Shown one piece after another: positions 1-6,809 of a stretch of DNA of 24,827 nt. Position 1 is the stretch's first letter, and each line of letters begins with the position of its first letter. The translations under genes and the position numbers were made by a program. A model generated the notes under the pieces. That model did no database searches. It was not told the origin of the DNA and saw only the letters and a list, made by a program, of their open reading frames with translations. Source of the stretch: HGM12713 sp045593725 (GTDB lineage: Bacteria; Bacillota; Clostridia; Oscillospirales; CAG-272); assembly GCA_045593725.1 (NCBI GenBank), contig JAZNXE010000010.1, positions 1 to 24,827 of the forward strand, in the 5' to 3' direction.

Positions 1-29
1 GGGGAGGCTTGTATGGTGGCTCACTTTTC

Positions 30-235
30 TTCAGGCTTCCTCCGCAGGGAGGCTAAATTGCGCCCCGCTCTCTCTTTAGGCTCCCTTGTGTAAAGGGAGC
101 TGTCAGCGAAGCTGACTGGGGGATTGTTTTGTGTAGATTATCGCTTTTTACAATCCCTCCGTCACGGCAAGCCGTGCCACCTCCCTTTACACAAGGGAGG
201 CTTGGTTTTAGCCCCGCTTGAGCGGGGTTTCGTAA
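30..235. repeat. Palindromic repeat pair (REP/MITE-like)
   Basis: Two related arms face each other. CTCCCTTGTGTAAAGGGAG at 81-99 is the exact reverse complement of 181-199, and the inner edges GGGATTG (120-126) and CAATCCC (151-157) also match. Each arm holds its own small hairpin: GTCAGC/GCTGAC at 102-116 and CACGGC/GCCGTG at 163-176. A partial copy seems to precede it (CCTCC/GGAGG, 39-52) and the window opens with another GGAGGCTTG. No coding frame fits. I recall similar CTCCCTTGTGTAAAGGGAG-type elements scattered in gut Clostridia, but this was not searched. Confidence 0.7.
212..230 (+). terminator. GC-rich hairpin with short T run
   Basis: CCCCGCT (212-218) pairs with AGCGGGG (221-227) and is followed by TTT. 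It is compact and GC-rich but the T run is very short and no gene directly upstream on this strand is visible, so it may simply be one more palindrome of the array. Confidence 0.3.
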
Positions 236-315
236 CAAATGCATGGCTGACAGGCCAATAAAAGACGCACTTGTGCGTAGCCTGTAGTATTAGGGCTATG
301 CCCGAAACTGAAATA
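236..315. repeat. Further nested hairpins of the palindrome array
   Basis: CAGGC (251-255) can pair with GCCTG (280-284) around an inner ACGCAC-TT-GTGCGT hairpin (265-278). GGGC-TAT-GCCC follows at 293-303. Together with the elements before and after, palindromes occur every 20-40 bases from about 39 to 334. There is no gene in this stretch. Confidence 0.5.
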
Positions 316-334
316 CCACCCGCTATGCGGGTGG
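316..334 (-). terminator. Hairpin downstream of spoVM
   Basis: CCACCCGC (316-323) and GCGGGTGG (327-334) form a perfect 8-bp stem with a 3-nt loop. It lies eight bases past the spoVM stop on the minus strand. The following minus-strand bases are only moderately T-rich, so termination efficiency is uncertain. Confidence 0.5.
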
Positions 335-341
335 ATTATTA

Positions 342-425
342 TTATTTCTTTTTCTTACTCACTCCGAAAATCTTTCTCAAAATAGGCACTAAAAAGCTTG
401 GGGTATGTACCAAAACTATCTTCAT
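342..425 (-). CDS. spoVM: Stage V sporulation protein SpoVM (27 aa)
   Basis: A 27-codon frame starts at ATG 425 and ends with TAA at 344-342, with a strong ribosome site (GGAGGTGA, 431-438) eight bases before the start. The peptide begins MKIVLVHTP, continues SFL-x-x-IL-R-K-I-F-G and ends in four lysines. SpoVM of Bacillus (26 aa) is an amphipathic helix that recognises the convex forespore membrane and anchors the SpoIVA coat basement layer. Pro9, Phe11, Leu12, Ile15, Arg17 and Gly21 fall at the same positions here; Pro9 is the residue known to matter for curvature sensing. Its place after thiN also matches Bacillus, where spoVM follows thiN. The unusual point is that a plus-strand gene now sits between them, so it needs its own promoter. 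A TATAAT-like box lies at 455-460. Family assignment rests on alignment by eye. Confidence 0.88.
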   Translation of the reverse strand: MKIVLVHTPSFLVPILRKIFGVSKKKK

Positions 426-454
426 ATCTCTCACCTCCGTTTGATTTTCACTAT

Positions 455-462
455 ATTATATG
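455..462 (-). promoter_or_regulatory. Possible -10 element for spoVM
   Basis: Read on the minus strand the bases are CATATAAT. This contains a TATAAT box and is one mismatch from the CATACAAT form of sporulation sigma-E -10 elements. No convincing -35 was found for either factor, so the assignment is tentative. The expected start of transcription is about 25-30 bases upstream of the ATG. Confidence 0.35.
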
Positions 463-538
463 CCTTTTTTTCTGCGCGTGACTTATTTTTTTGTTCTCTT
501 TTTCATAATATGTATGGAGAAACTGTTTGGAGGATGGT

Positions 539-1744
539 ATGAGCGGAATTGGCGGAATAATGGATATTGAAAATTACTGTGTGGATACTGAAGGTCTTAA
601 CAAAATGCGTCTTGCGCTGTCCCTGCGTGGGCGAAGGAGAAGCACCGCTTTCATTTTGGGAAGCGTAGGTATGTTTTTTAACAGCTCCTCACCCTATGCC
701 TTTAGCGACAGGGAGGACAGACAGCCCAATATCGCTCAGCGTCGGGGGCATACCTATGCTCTCTGTATGGACGGGGAGGGGTTTAATTCTTCTGCCGTGC
801 TTGAAAAATATATGCTCCAAGGGATAGAATTTATAAGTACTCTTGACGGACCCTTTGCCCTATCTCTTTACGATGGGGAGCGGAATATGCTTATTCTTGC
901 CCGTGACAGGCGGGGAAGACGACCTTTGTTTTACCGCTTGCACGGAGGAAGTCTGGCGTTCTCCTCGGAGGTCAAGGGACTTCTTGGCGTGAGCGGGGAA
1001 TACACGAGCGTTGACAAGGATATCTTCGCGCGTCATATTATCTCCCCTATGGGAGTTTACGGAGCTTCGGATATATATACGGATATACGTCAGGTGTTAC
1101 CGGGGGAATGCGTTCTCTTCACTCGGATGGGGATGAGCAGATTTTTTTACCGCGACGTACGGTCAAATAAGGCGCTTAGGTGTAAGCAAGAGTCAAAGGA
1201 TAATACTATTTTGACGCCCTATTTTGGAGAAGGAGAAATTTGTGAGAGCTTGTCGGAGGCTTTGATTGCCTTTGATTACCCTCAGTTTGATGCCTATATA
1301 CCTTCTTTCTGCGGACTTTTGGGAGAGGCTGCTCATAAGGGAAAGAGCAGAATATACTTTGAGGATTCTATAAAAAGAAAAAATCTTTCCTATTCCTACG
1401 AGCGGGAGGACAGACTCGGAAATCTGTACGGCATCTCATGTATAGGTGTTTTATCCCGACAAGGGGAATTTGATTTTTGTGATGCCTTGTTAAGTATGCG
1501 GGAAGAGCTTTTGGGGAGATTTTGTCTTCTTCCCCAAGGGGCTAAAGGCTTTTTGCGTGGTGTGATGGGCGAGTCGAGGTATGAGCGCATATGCCGTACC
1601 GTAGAGGAGCGCAGGAACAAAAAAGAGGACGCGGAGGAGGATATCCGCATCCTTGGTATGCTATTACAGACTGTTGATTGGGCAGAAGCCAACCGACTTG
1701 TGATAAAGAGCGAAAACAGGACGGTCTGCTACGATTATATTTAG
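539..1744 (+). CDS. AsnB-like class II amidotransferase domain protein, active-site Cys replaced by Ser
   Basis: The start at 539 is set by GGAGG at 529-533; an upstream in-frame TTG overlaps that site. Residues 1-205 resemble the glutaminase half of asparagine synthetase B: MSGIGGI at the N-terminus (family MCGIAGI), DGEGFN near 79 (family NGEIYN), DGPFALSLYD, ARDRRGRRPLFY at 121-132, FSSEVKGLL at 141-149 and LPGECVLF. The nucleophilic Cys2 is Ser, and the RGPDD-type loop reads RGRRRS. The 401-aa chain is shorter than AsnB (about 500-630 aa) and its C-terminal ~190 residues contain no SGGxDS ATP-pyrophosphatase loop; I do not recognise that part. It is therefore unlikely to make asparagine and may be a degenerate or repurposed scaffold. 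It diverges from spoVM and its TAG overlaps the thiN stop on the other strand, so the two genes collide tail to tail without a terminator. Function unknown. Confidence 0.75.
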   Translation: MSGIGGIMDIENYCVDTEGLNKMRLALSLRGRRRSTAFILGSVGMFFNSSSPYAFSDREDRQPNIAQRRGHTYALCMDGEGFNSSAVLEKYMLQGIEFISTLDGPFALSLYDGERNMLILARDRRGRRPLFYRLHGGSLAFSSEVKGLLGVSGEYTSVDKDIFARHIISPMGVYGASDIYTDIRQVLPGECVLFTRMGMSRFFYRDVRSNKALRCKQESKDNTILTPYFGEGEICESLSEALIAFDYPQFDAYIPSFCGLLGEAAHKGKSRIYFEDSIKRKNLSYSYEREDRLGNLYGISCIGVLSRQGEFDFCDALLSMREELLGRFCLLPQGAKGFLRGVMGESRYERICRTVEERRNKKEDAEEDIRILGMLLQTVDWAEANRLVIKSENRTVCYDYI

Positions 1745-2379
1745 GTCTTATCCTTACTTTCAACTATAAATATTCCGCCCTTTTTCACCGCTATAAAGGC
1801 GCAGTTGCCCTCTATCTCGTTTGAAACCGCGTATTGATAGCTACGGGTGAGAATAGCGTTCTTCAAGGGATATTTACAGCCCTCTAATGTAACGCCCTTG
1901 ACTTTTTCGCTTTTGGCTAAGAGCGATATGTATTTATATCCGCTTCTCATTATTATGATGCTGTCATTTTCCAGATAACGCGCGCGGTTGTTGCCATCGT
2001 CGATAACCGCGCGAACCTTTTTTGCATGCATATCCTCAAGTATGGCGAGGTTTGAGAGAGTATGGTCAAGCCTTCCGTCAAGTCCGCCGATAATTATTAT
2101 TTCGTTAGCACCCTTTTCGAGAGCAGTTTTTACGGCGAGCTGGGTGTCGGTAAAGTCTTTCTCGGCGGGTACGGTGATGACCTCAGCGCCGTCAGCCGCC
2201 TCAGCAAGCTCCTCGCGGGGCAGAGAATCGAAATCTCCCAGAAGCACCGTGGGCTTTACGCCCATAAGCTTGGCATTTTTGTAACCCGAATCGGCGGCTA
2301 TGATGATATCCTCTCCCTCAGGAAGCTCGATTATATTATTGGCGTCTATTTTTCCGCCCGTATATATAAATGCCCTCAT
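1741..2379 (-). CDS. thiN: Thiamine pyrophosphokinase
   Basis: Transfers pyrophosphate from ATP to thiamine, giving the cofactor thiamine diphosphate in the cytosol. The 212-aa length is normal. Motifs in order are AADSG (28-32), GDFDS (48-52), KDFTDTQ (74-80) and GGLDGRLDH (98-106), which form the ATP/Mg and thiamine sites; the C-terminal part is the beta-rich thiamine-binding domain. ATG 2379 is preceded by AAGGAG with a 6-base spacer. It is the last gene of the long minus-strand operon, 10 bases after rsgA. In Bacillus an rpe gene lies between rsgA and thiN, and it is absent here. The stop codon overlaps that of the convergent amidotransferase-like gene. Confidence 0.93.
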   Translation of the reverse strand: MRAFIYTGGKIDANNIIELPEGEDIIIAADSGYKNAKLMGVKPTVLLGDFDSLPREELAEAADGAEVITVPAEKDFTDTQLAVKTALEKGANEIIIIGGLDGRLDHTLSNLAILEDMHAKKVRAVIDDGNNRARYLENDSIIIMRSGYKYISLLAKSEKVKGVTLEGCKYPLKNAILTRSYQYAVSNEIEGNCAFIAVKKGGIFIVESKDKT

Positions 2380-2389
2380 ATTTTTCTCC

Positions 2390-3364
2390 TTACCATTTTT
2401 TCTTCGCCCTCAATACCTCGTAAAGCTCACAGAAGCTTTGGTGGCGTGAGGGGGGAATATCTCCGTGCCTGAGTGCTTCAAGTATGGCGCAGCCCTCTTC
2501 CTTGGTGTGTGAGCATTTGGTATATCTGCACTTTCCTATATAGCTGTCAAACTCACGCATAGTCAGTGGCAGGTCTGCTACCTCAAAGAAATCAAAGCGC
2601 GCGAAATCAAGCATAGAGAAGCCCGGTGTGTCGGCTATGTACCCGCAATCAGCGCCCTCTCCGAGTGCGTAGAGCTCGACCTTTCTGGTGGTATGGCGAC
2701 CGCGCTGTATTTTTCGGCTTATCTCCGAGGTGGAGAGGGAGAGAGAGGGGAACAGGCGGTTAAGAAGGGTGGATTTACCTATACCCGACGCACCCGCAAA
2801 GGCGGCGGTTTTTTCGTTGAGATTTTTCTTTATAAATTCATCTATTGGCGCAATGTCGATATTCTCAGCGGCGCTCAGCTTAAAGACGGTGAAGCCGCTT
2901 TTTTTGTATATATCCTCAAGCTTTGCGGCATATTCTGCGTCAAGCTCACATTTTGTTATGACTATGATAGGCTCTATTTTGTTAAACTCGGCAATACATA
3001 TAAGCTTATCCACGGTGGAAAGCACAGGTGCAGGCGCGGCAGCCGCCATAGTTATAAAAAGGTAGTCCAGATTTGCCATCGGCGGGCGGATAAGAGCATT
3101 TCTGCGGTCAACTATTTCGTCAATGACAAAATCTGTTCTCTCGTTTTTCTTTACATCCTTGGATGTATCCTCGGTAGTGGGTAGGAGAATGACGTTATCT
3201 CCCGGAAGCGGGGTTAGGTTGTTATGCCGAAAAGAACCGCGGGCGCGGCAATCTACCGTAGTGCCTATAAGTGGCGAATTACCAGCCTCGGGCATACCGA
3301 GAACACGGACGGTATAAAGTCCGCCAACTCCTTGCATTATCTTTCCGTACATCTGGTCTTTCAT
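2390..3364 (-). CDS. rsgA: Ribosome small subunit-dependent GTPase RsgA
   Basis: RsgA checks late 30S subunit maturation and releases in a GTP-dependent way. The 324-aa protein has an N-terminal OB fold, then a circularly permuted GTPase: G4 TKCE (137-140), G1 GASGIGKS (191-198), the RGRHTT switch, and DTPG (245-248). A C-terminal zinc site follows, with C279, C284, H286 and C292 in the usual CxxxxC-x-H-x5-C spacing. I chose ATG 3364 over an in-frame TTG at 3379, because the TTG overlaps the stop of the upstream gene and AGGAAGG lies just before the ATG. The G4 motif TKxE differs from the common NKxD, as seen in other clostridial members. Translational coupling to the PASTA gene is likely. 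Confidence 0.93.
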   Translation of the reverse strand: MKDQMYGKIMQGVGGLYTVRVLGMPEAGNSPLIGTTVDCRARGSFRHNNLTPLPGDNVILLPTTEDTSKDVKKNERTDFVIDEIVDRRNALIRPPMANLDYLFITMAAAAPAPVLSTVDKLICIAEFNKIEPIIVITKCELDAEYAAKLEDIYKKSGFTVFKLSAAENIDIAPIDEFIKKNLNEKTAAFAGASGIGKSTLLNRLFPSLSLSTSEISRKIQRGRHTTRKVELYALGEGADCGYIADTPGFSMLDFARFDFFEVADLPLTMREFDSYIGKCRYTKCSHTKEEGCAILEALRHGDIPPSRHQSFCELYEVLRAKKKW

Positions 3365-3375
3365 AGTCCTTCCTT

Positions 3376-4398
3376 TCAATCAAATGAGTAGTACAAGCCT
3401 CCGCTTACGCTGAAGCCTACCTTGCTTCCCTCGGGAAGAGGTGTGCCCTCAGAATAGCTCTGGGATATTACTGTGCCTAATCTGTCCTTTGAGCTTTTGT
3501 AGCTTATTTCCCCAGCCTTGAGTCCTTTTGAATTAAGAAGAGCAATGGCTTCCTGCTCTCCAAGCCCCGTAAGGTCGGGTACCTTTATATAGACAAGCTC
3601 CTTGCCAAGACTTGCGGCAAGGGTTATTTTATCTCCTTTTTTTAGTATGCTGCCTTTGGGGAGCGAGGAAGAGAATATAACTCCCGAAGCCACGGAGGTT
3701 GAATGTTCCTCAATTATATCTACGTTTATTCCTGCCGATTTTAACATAAGAACGGTATCTCGCAGGGAGGTTCCCACGACCTCCGACAGTATAATAGAAT
3801 CGGGGTCTTTGCTGACTGTTAAGGTTATTTTTAACTTTTTATCTTTTCTATATAGCTTTCTTACCACTTCGGCGGGGGGCGTTTGGGAGATGACGCTCTG
3901 CGGCTCGCAGTCGGGGTTGCTTTCATATACGATATCGTATTCAAAAAGCTCGGGATATACCTGTTTGGCTGAATCTACGTCAAGAGAAACAAAATTTGGT
4001 ATCCGTATATGCGTATAACTGCCGCCATAGCCCCAAAAGAGTGAGATTATTACTACTATTCCCGATATTACGGTGACCGAAGCTGTGGCGCACAGCGTCC
4101 CCCAAAGAGCTGCCGTAGAGATACGCGGCTCTTTGTTTAGCCATTCCGAAGCCTTCTTTTTTGCCTTGATATACAAACGGTGTAAGCCCTGCCGCAGTTT
4201 ATCTGCAAAAAGGGAAAATCTTGATTTTTTCGCTTCTTCACAAAACACGCCGAAGCCTTCGGCGGAGTAGTTGCGTACGAGGGATTTTTCCTTTCGTACA
4301 CGCAGTGTGTTTATACCCTTAAGGCGAAGAAGCTTGCGCCTTGCCTTGGGGCTTTTTAAACGTCTGAGGGCACTTGACGGGCGAAATCTGAATTTCAT
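3376..4398 (-). CDS. Membrane-anchored triple-PASTA protein lacking a kinase domain (PrkC-locus remnant)
   Basis: This 340-aa protein sits exactly where the PASTA kinase PrkC/Stk1 is found in most Firmicutes (between rlmN/prpC and rsgA), but has no kinase domain. Residues 1-94 are very basic with no HRD or DFG motif. A transmembrane segment spans about 96-122. Outside the cell three PASTA repeats follow, at about 131-196, 202-263 and 270-333, recognisable by (V)PDLxGL..EA..LL...GL, QSP/QTP-like turns and a final KG-hydrophobic strand. PASTA repeats bind muropeptides or lipid II and localise proteins to division sites. The start at 4398 has AGAGGT six bases upstream. Only 45 bases separate it from rlmN, leaving no room for prpC. 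Likely role: wall-sensing or scaffold protein without phosphorylation output; a cut-down PrkC is the best evolutionary guess. Confidence 0.85.
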   Translation of the reverse strand: MKFRFRPSSALRRLKSPKARRKLLRLKGINTLRVRKEKSLVRNYSAEGFGVFCEEAKKSRFSLFADKLRQGLHRLYIKAKKKASEWLNKEPRISTAALWGTLCATASVTVISGIVVIISLFWGYGGSYTHIRIPNFVSLDVDSAKQVYPELFEYDIVYESNPDCEPQSVISQTPPAEVVRKLYRKDKKLKITLTVSKDPDSIILSEVVGTSLRDTVLMLKSAGINVDIIEEHSTSVASGVIFSSSLPKGSILKKGDKITLAASLGKELVYIKVPDLTGLGEQEAIALLNSKGLKAGEISYKSSKDRLGTVISQSYSEGTPLPEGSKVGFSVSGGLYYSFD

Positions 4399-4443
4399 AT
4401 TTTACCTCTGTAAATAGGATATGTATACAGAGATAGACAAATA

Positions 4444-5505
4444 TTACCCCTTTTTTTCTTCCTCTCTGCGGAGCTGACCGCAGGAGGCGTTTATGTCTGC
4501 GCCCAAACGTCGGCGCACTGTGGCGCGTATGCCGTTCTTTTCAAGCAGGGAAGCGAATTTTATTACTGCTTGCTTGTCCGACGCCGAAAACTCTGTTTCA
4601 TTTACGGGATTTACGGGTATAAGGTTTACGTGTATGGGGAAGCCTTCGCTCCTGTCCTTTGAACGAAGATTTTGGTTGAGCAAGCGGGCAAGCTCTAAGG
4701 CTGCGGCGGGAGTATCGTTCTTTCCCGCTATAAGAGTATATTCAAAGGATATACGTCTGCCTGTTGATGAATAATAGCGCTTGCAGGCATCGAGTAGAGC
4801 GGAAATGTTCCATTTTTTGTTTATGGGCATTATGGAGCTTCTGGTTGCGTCATCCGAGGCGTGAAGCGATATAGAAAGGGTAATAGGCATATTTTCCTTT
4901 GCCAGCGCGTCTATTTTGTCAACAATTCCGCAGGTGGATAGGGATATATGTCGGTAACCGATGTTCATACCGTCCTCGTTTCCAACAAGCCTTAGAAATC
5001 TTATGACGCTTGCGTAATTATCAAGCGGCTCGCCTATTCCCATCATAACTATGTTGGATATGCGCTCGCCTATGTCGCTCTGAGCTGTAAGCACCTGACC
5101 GAGTATCTCGGATGCGCTGAGGTCGCGTACCCTTCCGCCGATAGTTGATGCGCAGAAGGCGCAGCCCATACGGCATCCGACCTGAGAGGAAACACAGATA
5201 GTATTGCCGTGCTTATATCTCATTACTACGCTTTCAACAGAGTTTCCGTCACTCAGCTCAAAAAGATATTTGACAGTTCCGTCAATAGCCGAAACCAGCT
5301 TTTTGCGTATCTTGGGAAGATAGTAAAAGGCACTATTGTTTAGCTTTTCCTTGGTTGCCTTGCTTATATTAGTCATATCGTGGGGAGCAATACCCCTGTG
5401 CATCTGAGTGAAAAGCTGTTTGGCGCGGTATTTTGGTTCTCCTATGGAGATGATGTATTCCTCAAGCTCCTTTGGATAGAGTGAAAGTAGGTCTGTCTTT
5501 TCCAT
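4444..5505 (-). CDS. rlmN: 23S rRNA (adenine2503-C2)-methyltransferase RlmN
   Basis: A radical-SAM enzyme that methylates A2503 of 23S rRNA, and in some bacteria A37 of tRNAs. The 353-aa chain has the cluster motif CxxxCxxC at C111, C115 and C118, and the C-terminal SCGQLRR segment with C342, the cysteine that becomes methylated during catalysis. GEPLDNY and the S-rich SCGI-type SAM motifs are also visible. The start at 5505 lies 2 bases after the rsmB stop and has only a weak, distant ribosome site (AAGGAAG), so translational coupling to rsmB is likely. In related genomes it is followed by prpC and prkC; here the next gene is the kinase-less PASTA protein. Confidence 0.95.
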   Translation of the reverse strand: MEKTDLLSLYPKELEEYIISIGEPKYRAKQLFTQMHRGIAPHDMTNISKATKEKLNNSAFYYLPKIRKKLVSAIDGTVKYLFELSDGNSVESVVMRYKHGNTICVSSQVGCRMGCAFCASTIGGRVRDLSASEILGQVLTAQSDIGERISNIVMMGIGEPLDNYASVIRFLRLVGNEDGMNIGYRHISLSTCGIVDKIDALAKENMPITLSISLHASDDATRSSIMPINKKWNISALLDACKRYYSSTGRRISFEYTLIAGKNDTPAAALELARLLNQNLRSKDRSEGFPIHVNLIPVNPVNETEFSASDKQAVIKFASLLEKNGIRATVRRRLGADINASCGQLRREEEKKG

Positions 5506-5507
5506 AA

Positions 5508-6797
5508 TTATAACTGCTTCCTTATAAGTTTAGCAACAAAAAATCCGTCTGTTCCGTGTACGTGGGGGTAAAAGGTCAGCATGCCGTCAGCAGCTGTTAT
5601 ATTTCCCACGCTCCATGGACACAGAGAAAAATCAGGGTGATTTAATAAAAATCTTTCTATGTTTTTTTCGTTTTCCGCCCTAAGTACGGTGCAGGTGGAA
5701 TATACAAGAGTACCGCCGTTCCTTACGTAGCGACAGGCATTCTCAAGAATATCCATCTGTATTTTAGGCAAGGCTTCGGATTCCCGTGGGTCTTTATACC
5801 GAAGCTCAGGCTTTTTGGAAAGAACGCCGAAGCCCGAGCAGGGAACGTCGCAAAGTACTCTGTCAGCCTTAAGTTCAAGCTCGGGAATAAAATCGCGACC
5901 GTCCTGAGCCTTTGTTTGAATTATGCTTATCCCAAGGCGCTCAGCGCCCGAGCGTACAAGGGACAGCTTGCTTTCGTGAAGGTCAAAGGAGAGCACTCTG
6001 CCGCAATTATTCATATTTATTGCCGCCCCGAAGCTCTTTGAGCCGGGGCAGGCGCAGATATCAAGAACCGTTTCTCCCTCACGCGCACCAAGTGCCTCAA
6101 CGCATATTTGGGATGCTTCATCCTGAACGAAGAAAAGCCCTTCGCTAAAGCCGTAAAGCTCACGGACAGAGCCATTTACGTGTAGCCCTGCTGGGGAATT
6201 ATCAGTAGGAGTCGAGTGAGGTATCTTATCCATCAGCTCCTGACGCGAGCTCTTTAGGGTATTGACTCTCACGGTTATATGGGGAATACGGTCAAAGCCC
6301 GCGAGTATCTCCTCGGCACGCTCCTTGCCAAAATCCTCCACAAGCCTTTGGACTAAGGGAGGGCAAACCGAATAAGCTACCGAAAGATATTCACATAGAT
6401 TGTCCTTTGACGGAAGCTCTAAGGGGACTTGTCTTGTGTAGGCTCGGAGTACGGCGTTCACAAAACTGGAGCTTTTTCGATTAACTAAGGATACGGTTTC
6501 GTTTATGGCGGCGTGGGGAGGAATGCGGTCGAGAAACGCCAGCTGATATATTCCCATCCTCAAAGCGTTTATCACATAAAGGTCAAGCTCTGAGATAGGG
6601 CGGCTGGAGAGTTTCGATATCATATAATCAAGGGAAATCCTTTTTTCGGTAACTCCGTAAAAAAGGGAAGAAGCAAGGCGCTTGTCGGCATCCCCCATAT
6701 CACAGGTGATTAGAGCGTTATCAAGGGCGATGTTCGAGTATTGCTTTCTCTTTTCAGCCTTCACAAGGAGGTCAAAGGCGAGTTTTCTTGGTGTCAT
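5508..6797 (-). CDS. rsmB: 16S rRNA (cytosine967-C5)-methyltransferase RsmB
   Basis: SAM-dependent m5C methyltransferase acting on C967 of 16S rRNA. The 429-aa protein has the N-terminal NusB-like all-helical RNA-binding domain (about 1-135), then the Rossmann methyltransferase. Motifs seen are the SAM loop DICACPGSKS (usually CAAPGGKT), DVPCSGFG with the motif IV cysteine, and YSTCTV with the motif VI nucleophile cysteine. ATG 6797 is preceded by GGAGG at a 6-base distance. It follows the YugP-type gene by 12 bases and is almost fused to rlmN downstream. Confidence 0.95.
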   Translation of the reverse strand: MTPRKLAFDLLVKAEKRKQYSNIALDNALITCDMGDADKRLASSLFYGVTEKRISLDYMISKLSSRPISELDLYVINALRMGIYQLAFLDRIPPHAAINETVSLVNRKSSSFVNAVLRAYTRQVPLELPSKDNLCEYLSVAYSVCPPLVQRLVEDFGKERAEEILAGFDRIPHITVRVNTLKSSRQELMDKIPHSTPTDNSPAGLHVNGSVRELYGFSEGLFFVQDEASQICVEALGAREGETVLDICACPGSKSFGAAINMNNCGRVLSFDLHESKLSLVRSGAERLGISIIQTKAQDGRDFIPELELKADRVLCDVPCSGFGVLSKKPELRYKDPRESEALPKIQMDILENACRYVRNGGTLVYSTCTVLRAENEKNIERFLLNHPDFSLCPWSVGNITAADGMLTFYPHVHGTDGFFVAKLIRKQL

Positions 6798-6809
6798 AAA
6801 GCCTCCGCC

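Noticed and set aside
53..244. Minus-strand 63-codon frame in the palindrome array
   Set aside because: It runs through both arms of the inverted repeat, has no ribosome site of note and codes for a peptide determined by the repeat sequence.
1..341. CRISPR-like array in the repeat-rich left end
   Set aside because: The repeats are inverted and unequal in spacing, with no regular direct repeats and no cas genes nearby.
527..538. TTG start four codons upstream of the amidotransferase-like gene
   Set aside because: It overlaps the GGAGG ribosome site that serves ATG 539, and the family starts directly before the nucleophile position.
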